DNA of 11,873 nt from CF-113 sp050695155 (GCA_050695155.1 JBOGTO010000261.1:1-11873); one strand, 5' to 3'; counted from the stretch's first letter, positions 1 through 6,029 are shown. Notes: generated from the sequence alone by a model not told the origin. Numbers and translations: made by a program.

Positions 1-11
1 GCATTCCTGGT

Positions 12-41
12 TTGACCCGCTATAAAAACGGATGTTATACT
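12..41 (+). promoter_or_regulatory. Candidate sigma-70 promoter of the GNAT gene
   Basis: TTGACC (12-17) and TATACT (36-41) are separated by 18 nt, and a TG dinucleotide at 33-34 makes an extended -10 element. Transcription would begin near 48, giving a leader of about 30 nt with AAAAAGGA (63-70) placed 7 nt before the ATG at 78. It is inferred from consensus matching only. Confidence 0.55.
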
Positions 42-77
42 TGACGTTGGGCCAATAACAGCAAAAAGGATTTTACT

Positions 78-1055
78 ATGGAAACTATGTCTTTCCACAT
101 TCGACCATTTACGCATAGTGATTACGCCGCTATGATTGCTATCGGCCGCGTAATCTATCCCGATTATGCGGCCACTGAGGATGAATTGCGTTATTGGGAC
201 GAACACCGCGACCCCGCTCATCAGTTTCAACGCTGGGTGGCCGAACAGGACGGGCGTGTCGTTGGCATAGCTTACCACAGTCAATCGATGGACAACTACC
301 ACCCGCGCAAATTCTGGCTAGACATCACGGTATATCCAGATGCACAACATCAGGGCATTGGTTCCGCGCTATACGAGCAAGTCGTGCAGTCAGTGAAGCA
401 ATATGACCCGCTTAGCCTGCGCGCCAGGGTGCGCGAGGATATGTTACCTGGTATCCATTTCTTACAGGCGCGCGGCTTTCAAGATGTGTGGAGAGAATGG
501 GAGTCGCGCCTGGACGTGACGACATTTGACCCCTCTCCCTATCGTGGATTGGAAGCAAAGTTGCGCGAGCAGGGTATCGAGGTAAAAACACTCAAAGAGC
601 TGGAGTCCGATCCAGAATGCTATCGCCAGCTTCATGAGATGGAGAACGAGGTTGCGCGGGACATCCCATCGTTGGATGTCAATGTTACTCCCCTGAGTTT
701 CGAGCAGTATATGGATTTGTTCATCAACAATCCGCAGTCGCTCCCAGATCTGCATTTTGTAGCCGTGCATCACGGTGCATATGTTGGCACCGCAGGACTC
801 TGGAAAAGTGACGCGGAAACCGACTTTGTCAATAACTTAACTGGAGTCAAACGCCCCTATCGTCATCGAGGAATTGCGTTAGCCCTCAAACTGCGCTGTA
901 TTGACAGTGCCAGAGCGTATGGCGGTTCCACCATCAAAACCTGGAACGACTCTCCTAACACCGACATGATTGCTCTCAACCAGCAACTGGGCTTTGTCAG
1001 GAAGATTGGCTGGATCATCTTCTTGAAAGATTTCGAGCGAGAAAGTAACGCTTGA
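78..1055 (+). CDS. Tandem-domain GNAT family N-acetyltransferase
   Basis: A 325-residue protein with two GNAT folds. Domain 1 (about residues 5-145) has the acetyl-CoA pyrophosphate-binding motif A around 85-97 (VYPDAQHQGIGSA). Domain 2 (about 168-320) has a second motif A at 262-267 (RHRGIA) and the typical late segment N-D-x-x-N-x-x-M-x-x-x-N-x-x-LGF near 290-306. The family transfers an acetyl group from acetyl-CoA to an amine; the acceptor (small molecule, antibiotic, peptide or protein) cannot be read from sequence. Both domains keep a recognisable cofactor motif, so neither is clearly a dead half. The protein is cytoplasmic, with no signal or membrane segment. The start at 78 is chosen because AAAAAGGA lies 7 nt upstream; the next ATG (87) would be too far from it. 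It seems to be a single-gene unit with its own promoter. Confidence 0.9.
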   Translation: METMSFHIRPFTHSDYAAMIAIGRVIYPDYAATEDELRYWDEHRDPAHQFQRWVAEQDGRVVGIAYHSQSMDNYHPRKFWLDITVYPDAQHQGIGSALYEQVVQSVKQYDPLSLRARVREDMLPGIHFLQARGFQDVWREWESRLDVTTFDPSPYRGLEAKLREQGIEVKTLKELESDPECYRQLHEMENEVARDIPSLDVNVTPLSFEQYMDLFINNPQSLPDLHFVAVHHGAYVGTAGLWKSDAETDFVNNLTGVKRPYRHRGIALALKLRCIDSARAYGGSTIKTWNDSPNTDMIALNQQLGFVRKIGWIIFLKDFERESNA

Positions 1056-1064
1056 CCGTATTAG

Positions 1065-1163
1065 ATCATCAGATTAGATGAAGGAGCGGAGGCGCATGTG
1101 CCAAACATGGAACGCCCGGCGGAATTCAATCAGCTCGTGCTGGATTTTCTCAATGCAGTGTAA
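1065..1163 (+). pseudogene. C-terminal remnant of an alpha/beta hydrolase
   Basis: An open frame without a start codon, closed by TAA at 1161-1163, reads GAEAHVPNMERPAEFNQLVL and then DFLNAV. This is the usual end of alpha/beta hydrolases, where A/G-H-x-P-N-x-E-x-P-x-x-F precedes the last helix and the His is the catalytic-triad histidine. A TAG at 1062-1064 closes the frame upstream and only about 27 residues look homologous, whereas the family is usually 250-300 residues. No nucleophile elbow or other part of the hydrolase is present between here and the GNAT stop at 1055. It is therefore a relic left by deletion. The identification rests on this short but characteristic tail. Confidence 0.6.
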
Positions 1164-1192
1164 TGTACGCCTGAATTGAAGGAGAAAAAGAG

Positions 1193-1391
1193 ATGGATCA
1201 GGAACAACTAGACCCTTTACCATCCGCGCCGCACGCTCAGCAAGAAGATACTCGACCATGTGGGCTTTCGCCAGGCAAAAATAGAAGATATAGTCCGCCA
1301 TAAGCTTGTATGGTTCAGAATCACTTCGATCTCTTTCGTACTGAGCATCTTGTGCTTCTTACTTGCCTTGCTGGTCTATTTAGTAAGGTAG
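1193..1391 (+). pseudogene. Frameshifted small single-TM membrane protein gene
   Basis: A well-formed AAGGAG (1179-1184) stands 8 nt before ATG 1193, but this frame (MDQEQLDPLP...) ends after 36 codons at 1303 without looking like a protein. The +1 frame, open from 1212 to TAG 1389-1391, encodes a plausible basic region followed by a membrane span: KKILDHVGFRQAKIEDIVRH at about residues 11-30 and ITSISFVLSILCFLLALLVY at about 37-56 of that 59-codon stretch. Joining the frames near GACCCTTTAC (1211-1220), by skipping one base, gives a ~65-residue protein of cytosolic N-terminus plus one TM helix. The second frame has no convincing start of its own. The next gene begins 20 nt after the stop, as in an operon. 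This could be a decayed gene, a sequencing error, or, less likely, programmed frameshifting. No known family is recognised. Confidence 0.5.
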
Positions 1392-1411
1392 TCAATAGAG
1401 GAGAGCCTGTT

Positions 1412-1762
1412 ATGTGGATCGCCCTGCTCGGCTCATTGCTCGCTGCTGGCGTAGTAATTGTATGTCTCCTGGGGACCATACGCCTTATCAGCAGAACGCT
1501 CTGGCTACGCAAAAACGGCACGCGCATTATTGCGACAGTGACTGAAACCCACATGTTTTCACTCGGTTCTCCCCCCGGTCGCTTCTATCTGAAAGCTGTC
1601 TGGACAGACCCACCCACAGGCGAAACCTACGTTTACCGCACAACGGAGATGCGCTCCCTGCAAATATACAAAGCAGGCGACCCCGTCGAGGTCATTATTG
1701 ACCCGCTCAACCCCCGCCGTTACTACATACCTGCTGTTTCTGGCAAAGCATCCTCACTCTAA
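1412..1762 (+). CDS. DUF3592-like single-pass membrane protein
   Basis: A 116-residue protein. Residues 2-24 form a hydrophobic N-terminal membrane span (WIALLGSLLAAGVVIVCLLG), followed by a basic stretch and then a beta-rich soluble domain (about 35-107) ending VGDxVxVxxDPxxPxxY-like: here KAGDPVEVIIDPLNPRRYYI. This layout, with G-T-x-x-x-A-x-V near the start of the domain and the closing D-P-x-x-P motif, is that of DUF3592 proteins, whose function is not established. The start at 1412 is preferred over an in-frame ATG at 1310, because GAGGAG at 1399-1404 sits 7 nt upstream of it, it puts the TM helix at the N-terminus, and the DNA before 1391 codes in another frame for the broken upstream gene. 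Its last codons overlap tail-to-tail with the truncated methyltransferase on the other strand. Confidence 0.75.
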   Translation: MWIALLGSLLAAGVVIVCLLGTIRLISRTLWLRKNGTRIIATVTETHMFSLGSPPGRFYLKAVWTDPPTGETYVYRTTEMRSLQIYKAGDPVEVIIDPLNPRRYYIPAVSGKASSL

Positions 1763-2368
1763 CAGAAACGCTGATTGCCTGGCAATTTTAGAGACGGTTT
1801 CTTTAGGAAGATCTTTTGGTACCCTTTCGATTCTTGGGTCAAACGAATCAAACTGAGTAGTAGATTCTTCAATTTGAGGTATCCTTACCGAATCCAGGTT
1901 AAAAGTGAAATCCTGGGACTTAGTAAAATAAAGAATGTCCTCATGTCTGGGCGAGAATCCAGTTTTCCTTCCCATTCCCTGCGTATAATGCCAGGTAATC
2001 CAACTATTAAACTGAAAATTCATTTCCTCTTCCAGAATCAGGAATAATCTGGATGTAAACCTGACTCCCATGAAAATATAAAACGTACCTGTCTTTTTCA
2101 AAATACGGTCAGCCTGTTTAAGCCAGTTTCTCGTAAATGCTTCGTATTCGTGCCATGCCCTGGTATCTTGATTGTTACCATAGTCTTTTCCCAGATTATA
2201 TGGAGGATCAGCAACAATAAGGTCCACACAATTATCTGGTAGTTTAGGCATCTCTTCGATTGCGTCACCGCAGATGAGGCGATTATATTCCATCATTTTC
2301 TTTGGGTAACAAAGGCAGAATCTTCCGGGTAATCTGGTTTCCTGCGGAATCTTGTAAATAACCTCCAT
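1754..2368 (-). CDS. Truncated beta-type DNA methyltransferase (probable remnant)
   Basis: A 204-residue N-terminal part of a DNA adenine-N6/cytosine-N4 methyltransferase of the group where the catalytic motif precedes the cofactor motif. Visible are the LICGDAIEEMPKLPDNCVDL segment (31-50), catalytic motif IV DPPY (54-57) in VADPPYNLGKDYGN, and the conserved FNSWITWHYTQGMGRK region (120-134) followed by FSPRHEDILYFTK (138-150). The expected C-terminal half with the H-P-T-Q-K-P segment and the SAM-binding F-x-G-S-G-T motif is absent; the frame stops inside what should be the target-recognition region. Alone it should not bind SAM normally, so activity is doubtful. No restriction endonuclease or specificity gene is nearby. 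The DNA is clearly AT-richer than the flanking genes, consistent with horizontal origin. The start is 2368 or, matching the usual family N-terminus better, ATG 2296 or 2293. Confidence 0.75.
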   Translation of the reverse strand: MEVIYKIPQETRLPGRFCLCYPKKMMEYNRLICGDAIEEMPKLPDNCVDLIVADPPYNLGKDYGNNQDTRAWHEYEAFTRNWLKQADRILKKTGTFYIFMGVRFTSRLFLILEEEMNFQFNSWITWHYTQGMGRKTGFSPRHEDILYFTKSQDFTFNLDSVRIPQIEESTTQFDSFDPRIERVPKDLPKETVSKIARQSAFLLE

Positions 2369-2711
2369 GCGAACTTCTTATCCCCTTATGCTAATCAATT
2401 TAGAAACAATGTGCTATTTCATTGTTGCTAAAATTATAGATGCCATTGATGCCGCCGTCAATAGATCAGATTGGCCTGATTGCTGCCATCTACTCTTGTG
2501 AAATCGCCCTTAAACGAACGATAAGCTCTTCTGTATGAACTCCACAAGTATGTTATCATTCCGCGCAAGGGCGCTTATTGCTCATAATGCTGTGTCACCT
2601 CTATACGTAATGATACGTGTAGTATAGTAAGTATGTGGGAACACCCGGCCAAAGGGATAGATGATATTACATGTAAGCAAGTGGGAATGAAAGAACGATT
2701 AAGGATTATAT
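2369..2711. other. AT-rich intergenic region upstream of the receiver gene
   Basis: About 340 bp between the methyltransferase start (-) and the receiver gene start (+), so it should hold two divergent promoters. A possible -10 box TATAGT lies at 2623-2628, without a good -35 at 16-18 nt. ACGT occurs twice 10 bp apart (2605-2620 region). Short open frames here (for example 2440-2538 on +) have no ribosome-binding site and no recognisable product. I see no RNA gene, no repeat copy and no terminator. Confidence 0.4.
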
Positions 2712-3116
2712 ATGAGCAGTAAACGATCGTTATCTATGTCTAATCAAGAATCATCTACTCAAACCATCTTGTTAGTAGAGGATGACGAAGATATTAGTGT
2801 CTTTATGACTCAAGTCTTAACGGACGAAACGCCTTACGAGGCTCTACGTGTGCCTGATGCGACAAGCGCCTTAGAGGTTGTCGATTCGATTAAGCCGAGC
2901 CTGTTCATTCTTGACTACCGACTTCCCGGTCTCAACGGTCTTGAACTTTCTGATCGCCTGCACTCTATTAAGGGATTAGAAAGGGTTCCGACCATGATGA
3001 TTAGCGCGAATTACCTTCCGCGTAATGAATTGCAACAACGCCATATCACCTACCTCAAGAAGCCGTTTGATCTCTCTCATCTCCTGGCGGCAGTAGAAAA
3101 ATTGATCGCCGCATAA
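2712..3116 (+). CDS. Stand-alone response regulator receiver (CheY-like)
   Basis: A 134-residue protein that is a single receiver domain with no output domain. The acidic pocket is D24-D25 (LVEDDED), the phospho-acceptor Asp is D68 in LFILDYRLPG, the switch Ser is S98 in MMISAN, and the conserved Lys is K117 in YLKKPF. All catalytic residues needed for phosphorylation by a histidine kinase are present. Receiver-only proteins act through protein-protein contacts (phosphorelay shuttle, motor or enzyme control); no kinase or partner lies in the window, so its system is unknown. The start at 2712 is preceded by AAGGAT (2701-2706, 5 nt spacing). A second Met at residue 9 has no ribosome-binding site, but the first ~16 residues are non-conserved, so a shorter form cannot be excluded. 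Confidence 0.9.
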   Translation: MSSKRSLSMSNQESSTQTILLVEDDEDISVFMTQVLTDETPYEALRVPDATSALEVVDSIKPSLFILDYRLPGLNGLELSDRLHSIKGLERVPTMMISANYLPRNELQQRHITYLKKPFDLSHLLAAVEKLIAA

Positions 3117-3160
3117 TGTTTCTCTTTAATGAATGTTCCCGAATGAGATCGGTCATCTGG

Positions 3161-3267
3161 TGTCACCTTTCGCTTCGCCTGTCATCCTGAGCGCTGCGAA
3201 GGATCTCGCTCGCCACACAGAGATCCTTCGCTGCGCTCAGAATGACAAGGCGAAGCGAAGGATGACA
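3161..3267. repeat. Palindromic dispersed repeat element (~107 bp)
   Basis: A near-perfect inverted repeat. Inner arms are 3181-3207 and 3220-3246 (27 bp, 2 mismatches) around a 12-nt loop; outer arms continue as 3161-3180 and 3247-3267 (TTCGCTTCGCC / GGCGAAGCGAA core). The motif GTCATCCTGAGC...GAAGGATCT is a widespread intergenic repeat in many bacterial genomes; its translations (ILSAAKDL, ILRCAQND) are familiar spurious peptides. It is non-autonomous, with no transposase. It lies between the receiver gene and the arsR-type gene and could fold into a long RNA hairpin that ends or separates transcription, but no T-run follows. Confidence 0.85.
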
Positions 3268-3338
3268 GGACCAGACCTGGCGGTCAGGATTGAAGCGCAG
3301 GGCTTATCTCATTCGTGATAGAGAGAAGAAAGCAATAC

Positions 3339-3376
3339 TACATGCACGCTCTCCAGTCGCAGCTTCAATGCATGTA
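3339..3376. promoter_or_regulatory. Inverted repeat, candidate ArsR-type operator
   Basis: Perfect 8-bp arms TACATGCA (3339-3346) and TGCATGTA (3369-3376) are separated by 22 bp and end 18 bp before the preferred start of the ArsR-type gene at 3395. ArsR-family dimers bind inverted repeats close to their own promoter, so autoregulation is plausible. The spacer is longer than in classical ArsR operators, so this is tentative. Confidence 0.35.
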
Positions 3377-3394
3377 AGAAAGGCATACACTTTC

Positions 3395-3805
3395 ATGACA
3401 AACAGCAAGAATGCATTTCCTCCCAATGCAGATGCAAATACGCACCATCGGCCCTCGCAGTTAGCTCGCTATATCGATCGCTTTTTAGACGCCGCCTGCG
3501 ACTCAAGCCGTCGCGCTATCCTGGAACTACTCATCCCACCCGACGGACAGGATTCCCCTGCCACGCGCGAACTCCGGGCAGGAGAGATCGCCACTAAACT
3601 TGGCCTTGCTCCATCCACCACCTCCGAACACCTGCGCCAGTTGCTCAACCTGGACCTGGTAAGCGCCCGCAAAGAAGGCACGATGGTCTATTATCGCCTG
3701 TGCAACCGCCACCTGGTTCTGGCTTTCCACGAACTCCTCGAAGCGCTCGAAACACATTATCACGCTAATAACGTCTCTGAGGGAACGGGGACTGAGGAGG
3801 GGTGA
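3395..3805 (+). CDS. ArsR-family winged-helix transcriptional regulator
   Basis: A 136-residue protein from this start. After a polar ~25-residue tail comes an ArsR-type winged-helix domain: DAACDSSRRAILELLI (helix 1), then an insert of short polar residues, GEIATKLGLAPSTTSEHLRQ as helix-turn-helix with the recognition helix, and LVSARKEGTMVYYRL as the wing, followed by a C-terminal dimerisation helix ending at about residue 125. The metal-binding ELCVC-type motif of ArsR/SmtB sensors is absent, so the effector is probably not As/Cd/Zn bound at that site. ATG 3395 is chosen because AAAGG (3379-3383) is upstream, although 11 nt away, and the longer in-frame versions (ATG 3368 or a non-ATG start near 3290) add residues without family resemblance. 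No transporter or other target gene is adjacent on this strand, so the regulon is unknown; self-control through the upstream inverted repeat is possible. Confidence 0.8.
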   Translation: MTNSKNAFPPNADANTHHRPSQLARYIDRFLDAACDSSRRAILELLIPPDGQDSPATRELRAGEIATKLGLAPSTTSEHLRQLLNLDLVSARKEGTMVYYRLCNRHLVLAFHELLEALETHYHANNVSEGTGTEEG

Positions 3806-3830
3806 GAACTTTTCCTAAAAACATGCAACT

Positions 3831-5066
3831 CTATGTAATATAATCTGTCTTCTCTTCTTTAAGCTCTGAAGATGTTTCATGTCCATCTCTCGGCGTTTCC
3901 TCGTCAGAAAACATCGCGAGATAATCGCTATATATAAAGCGTCTATTTCGTTGATACGTGTCCATCTGATGCAAGAGACCAATGTTTTGAAAATTCGTCA
4001 CTAGCTTGTTTGCATTTTGATAGCTTAAACCAGTTACAGTAGCAACGCCATTAGCTGTAATGATTGGTCTTTTATATAAATATTCAAGCAGTTGATAAGC
4101 AGGCCCAGCCGAACGAGAGAAGTTGGTAGCAATAATTTCTCGATGCTTCTCTCTTAGTTGTACAATATTGTTCGCTGTCGTTGTAGCTTGCTGCGCAACC
4201 TCACCGACACCTCGTAAAAAGAACTTCAGCCATGACTCCCAGTCACCCTCATCCCGTATCTTCTGAAGATGTTCGTAATACTCAAACCTGTGTATCTTGA
4301 AAAAGTGAGATAAATAGAGTAGTGGCTTGCGCAAAACACCTTTAGAACAGAGTATAAATGTAATAAGCAATCTCCCCACACGTCCATTACCGTCGAGAAA
4401 TGGATGGATGGTCTCAAACTGAGCATGTACTAAGCCAACTTTTAATAGAGGAGGCAGAGGAACATCTTCGTGAATGAACTTTTCGAGATCGCCCAATGCT
4501 TTACCCATATCTGTGGGAGATGGCGGTACAAATCTGGCTGTTTCTCTCGTAACTTCAGGTTTCCCAATCCAATTTTGTGTAGTGCGAAATTCACCAGGAT
4601 GTCGATCAGCTCCCCTTACTCCTTGCATCAAAAGATGATGAATCTCACGAATAAGACGAAGAGAAATTGGAATTTTGTCAAGTTGCTCAAGGCCATAGTT
4701 CAAAGCATTAATATAATTGATAACCTCTTCAATATCTTGCGGGTTTTCAGGGAAAGCGGCATCTGCTTCAAACGCCAGAACATCTATAAGGGAAGCTTGA
4801 GTTCCCTCAATCTGACTTGAAAGTACTGCTTCTTTGTTCACATACATAGCAACGAAAAGATCAACATTAGGCAATGTTGTACTCATGCCATCCAGACGCC
4901 CTAATGCCATATCTGCCTGCGATAGTAACAGAATCATCTCGCCATCTAATTGAATAGATGGATCAGGCGGCAGTGATTTGGGTACAAAAGCTTTGTAACC
5001 TCCGATCTGGCTAACATAGCTCCCTGCCCGATCATGCTGTATGCTTTTATTGTTGTTAGCAATCAT
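3831..5066 (-). CDS. Fic family protein (class II, self-inhibited) with C-terminal HTH
   Basis: A 411-residue protein. Residues ~20-115 are the Fic N-terminal domain containing the inhibitory-helix motif S-x-x-x-E-G (S83 to G88 in LSSQIEGTQ), which marks class II Fic proteins whose own helix blocks ATP. The Fic core carries the complete catalytic motif H221-P-F-L-D-G-N-G-R-V-G-R232; H221 is the catalytic base and D225/G226-N227 hold the Mg-ATP phosphates. Residues ~320-385 form a winged-helix-like domain (GVATVTGLSYQNANKLVTNF). The expected reaction is AMP transfer from ATP to a protein Ser/Thr/Tyr or removal of such AMP; the target is unknown. No separate small antitoxin gene is adjacent, which fits an intramolecular inhibitor. 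The start at 5066 has AAGGA 8 nt upstream, inside the palindromic repeat. The gene is AT-richer than the right-hand genes, suggesting transfer. Confidence 0.92.
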   Translation of the reverse strand: MIANNNKSIQHDRAGSYVSQIGGYKAFVPKSLPPDPSIQLDGEMILLLSQADMALGRLDGMSTTLPNVDLFVAMYVNKEAVLSSQIEGTQASLIDVLAFEADAAFPENPQDIEEVINYINALNYGLEQLDKIPISLRLIREIHHLLMQGVRGADRHPGEFRTTQNWIGKPEVTRETARFVPPSPTDMGKALGDLEKFIHEDVPLPPLLKVGLVHAQFETIHPFLDGNGRVGRLLITFILCSKGVLRKPLLYLSHFFKIHRFEYYEHLQKIRDEGDWESWLKFFLRGVGEVAQQATTTANNIVQLREKHREIIATNFSRSAGPAYQLLEYLYKRPIITANGVATVTGLSYQNANKLVTNFQNIGLLHQMDTYQRNRRFIYSDYLAMFSDEETPRDGHETSSELKEEKTDYIT

Positions 5067-5069
5067 TAC

Positions 5070-5118
5070 AAAGTTCCTTATTAACGATAAACCACCAGAA
5101 ACGTTAATAAGGATAACA
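5070..5118. promoter_or_regulatory. Operator-like palindromic repeat, copy 1 (covers fic RBS)
   Basis: CCTTATTAACG (5076-5086) and CGTTAATAAGG (5102-5112) are perfect 11-bp inverted arms with a 15-nt spacer. On the minus strand the left arm supplies the AAGGA Shine-Dalgarno of the fic gene. The same 48-bp unit recurs 81 bp further upstream. Binding of a protein (possibly the HTH of the Fic protein itself) or RNA folding here would control fic translation or transcription. Confidence 0.6.
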
Positions 5119-5150
5119 ACTCATGCCCATATTAACGATAGCATTAATAA

Positions 5151-5200
5151 CAAATTCCTTATTAACGATAAGCTCCTCGAAACGTTAATTAAGAATAACA
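5151..5200. promoter_or_regulatory. Operator-like palindromic repeat, copy 2 (covers fic -10)
   Basis: The second copy of the upstream unit: TTCCTTATTAACGATAA on the left and GAAACGTTAAT on the right, at the same internal spacing and exactly 81 bp from copy 1; the right arm has decayed slightly (TTAATTAAG). A partial half-site ATTAACGATA also lies between the copies at 5131-5140. Copy 2 overlaps the candidate -10 box (5192-5197). Confidence 0.6.
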
Positions 5201-5220
5201 CAAAACTTTTCTGAAGTCAC
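5192..5220 (-). promoter_or_regulatory. Candidate fic promoter
   Basis: Read on the minus strand: GTGACT (5220-5215) and TATTCT (5197-5192) with a 17-nt spacer and a TG one base before the -10 (extended -10). Each hexamer matches consensus at 4 of 6 positions. Its -10 lies in repeat copy 2, as expected for a repressed promoter. Confidence 0.4.
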
Positions 5221-5368
5221 TATTTAGTATAAGGTATCTACTTCACATCCACCGAAAAATGGAAATCAGCCGTTCCCAACCTCACAAATTGGAGATTTAG
5301 ACGACTGATAACCTCAGTAAGGTAACGATTTAGAGCGGCTTCCCAGGCCGATGCAGAAACAAGAGAAG

Positions 5369-5442
5369 TGGGCGACTAGGGATTCGAACCCCAGACCTAC
5401 TGCGTGTAAAGCAGCCGCTCTAACCAACTGAGCTAGTCGCCC
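5369..5442 (-). tRNA. tRNA-Val (anticodon TAC)
   Basis: The minus strand folds as a full cloverleaf: acceptor GGGCGAC/GTCGCCC, D stem GCTC/GAGC, anticodon stem GCTGC/GCAGT with loop TTTACAC (anticodon TAC at 5408-5406), 5-nt variable loop, T arm with loop TTCGAAT, discriminator A at 5369. CCA is not encoded. It reads GUA and, by wobble, other valine codons. It lies 29 nt downstream of tRNA-Leu and is probably cotranscribed. Confidence 0.96.
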
Positions 5443-5471
5443 CTGATGTGACGATGGAGAACTATGTGGGA

Positions 5472-5553
5472 TGCCCTCGAGTGGAGTCGAACCACCACGT
5501 CTTTTCAGACACAGGCCCTCAACCTGCTGCGTATACCATTCCGCCACGAGGGC
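5472..5553 (-). tRNA. tRNA-Leu (anticodon GAG)
   Basis: An 82-nt class II tRNA on the minus strand: acceptor GCCCTCG/CGAGGGC, anticodon stem GCAGG/CCTGT with loop TTGAGGG (anticodon GAG at 5520-5518), long variable arm GTCTGAAAAGAC, T loop TTCGACT, discriminator A at 5472. The long variable arm and GAG anticodon identify leucine (CUC/CUU codons). CCA is not encoded. Confidence 0.95.
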
Positions 5554-5576
5554 AAGTCATAACGGATACGGACAGT

Positions 5577-5605
5577 ATTCTATACCTCTCCTTGTGATTT
5601 GTCAA
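5577..5605 (-). promoter_or_regulatory. Strong sigma-70 promoter of the tRNA pair
   Basis: On the minus strand, TTGACA (5605-5600, perfect) and TAGAAT (5582-5577, 5 of 6) are separated by exactly 17 nt. Transcription would start near 5570, about 17 nt before tRNA-Leu. It lies between the dehydratase stop (5619) and the tRNAs, so the tRNAs need not depend on the operon upstream. Confidence 0.8.
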
Positions 5606-5618
5606 TCATTTTGCGCGG

Positions 5619-6029
5619 CTATTTTTCGCGCACGATGGTTGTGCTGCGTCCCGTGAAAACTGGCTGCTGTTGCTCGTCGGTGCCGCTTATTTCCGCAACC
5701 AGCAGTTTCATTGCGCCGCTCTTGCCGGTGCGTTCGCGGATGTCGGCTACCCGCGCGACGCAGGTGATCTTTTCGCCAATGCGCAGTTTGCGCGTATAGC
5801 TATACTGTTGCTCACCATGAATCAACTGCATTTTAGACCCGTCCAGTTCCAGACCGGGAACGCGCACGCGGAATGTGGTAGGGAAAGTAGGGGGCGCATG
5901 TTCTATCGTAGTCCCATTCTGCAAGGCCGGGTCCTCCGTCGCCTCCATAAAACGCAGCACCGCCTCGCGTGTCACCTCGAATGTCTGGGGCTGTGAACTT
6001 GCGCCGATTAGACTGCTATCGATAGGCAT
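5619..6029 (-). CDS. MaoC/HadA-like FAS1-type dehydratase domain protein
   Basis: A 136-residue single hot-dog domain. The N-terminal segment (TFEVTREAVLRFMEATEDPA, about 16-35) is that of the FAS1-like/MaoC N-terminal dehydratase family, as is the PPTFP stretch (about 47-51) and LIHGEQQYSYTRKLRIGEKI in the middle, followed by VARVADIRERTGKSG and a last strand RSTTIVRE. The family includes HadA/HadC-type subunits of (3R)-hydroxyacyl-thioester dehydratases, which often lack or complement catalytic residues in a partner. The core carries H-G-E-Q but not the D-x-x-x-x-H hydratase-2 motif I would look for, so it may be a non-catalytic or partner-requiring subunit. The start at 6029 (not 6065) is set by AAAGGAG 8 nt upstream. 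It is the last gene of the ligase operon, 40 nt after the Nudix stop. Confidence 0.8.
   Translation of the reverse strand: MPIDSSLIGASSQPQTFEVTREAVLRFMEATEDPALQNGTTIEHAPPTFPTTFRVRVPGLELDGSKMQLIHGEQQYSYTRKLRIGEKITCVARVADIRERTGKSGAMKLLVAEISGTDEQQQPVFTGRSTTIVREK

Noticed and set aside
1074..1301. 75-codon minus-strand frame between the GNAT and DUF3592-like genes
   Set aside because: It lies opposite the hydrolase tail and the frameshifted membrane gene, which explain the sequence better; no ribosome-binding site or family resemblance.
2440..2538. 32-codon frame in the region before the receiver gene
   Set aside because: No ribosome-binding site and no recognisable sequence.
3181..3246. Possible CRISPR repeat or intrinsic terminator
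   Set aside because: There is a single palindrome only, with no regular repeat-spacer array and no T-run after the stem.
3133..3318. 61-codon open frame on + containing ILSAAKDL and ILRCAQND
   Set aside because: It is the translation of the palindromic repeat; it has no ribosome-binding site, and such peptides are known annotation artefacts.
3342..3377. 11-codon frame between the arms of the inverted repeat before the ArsR-type gene
   Set aside because: Its start and stop lie in the repeat arms and the upstream GAGAGAAG is poorly placed; a leader peptide is possible but unsupported.
5123..5188. 21-codon + strand frame with AAGGA upstream, divergent from fic
   Set aside because: It is made almost entirely of the palindromic repeat, whose arms create the AAGGA; no promoter or protein-like features. 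A leader peptide cannot be fully excluded.
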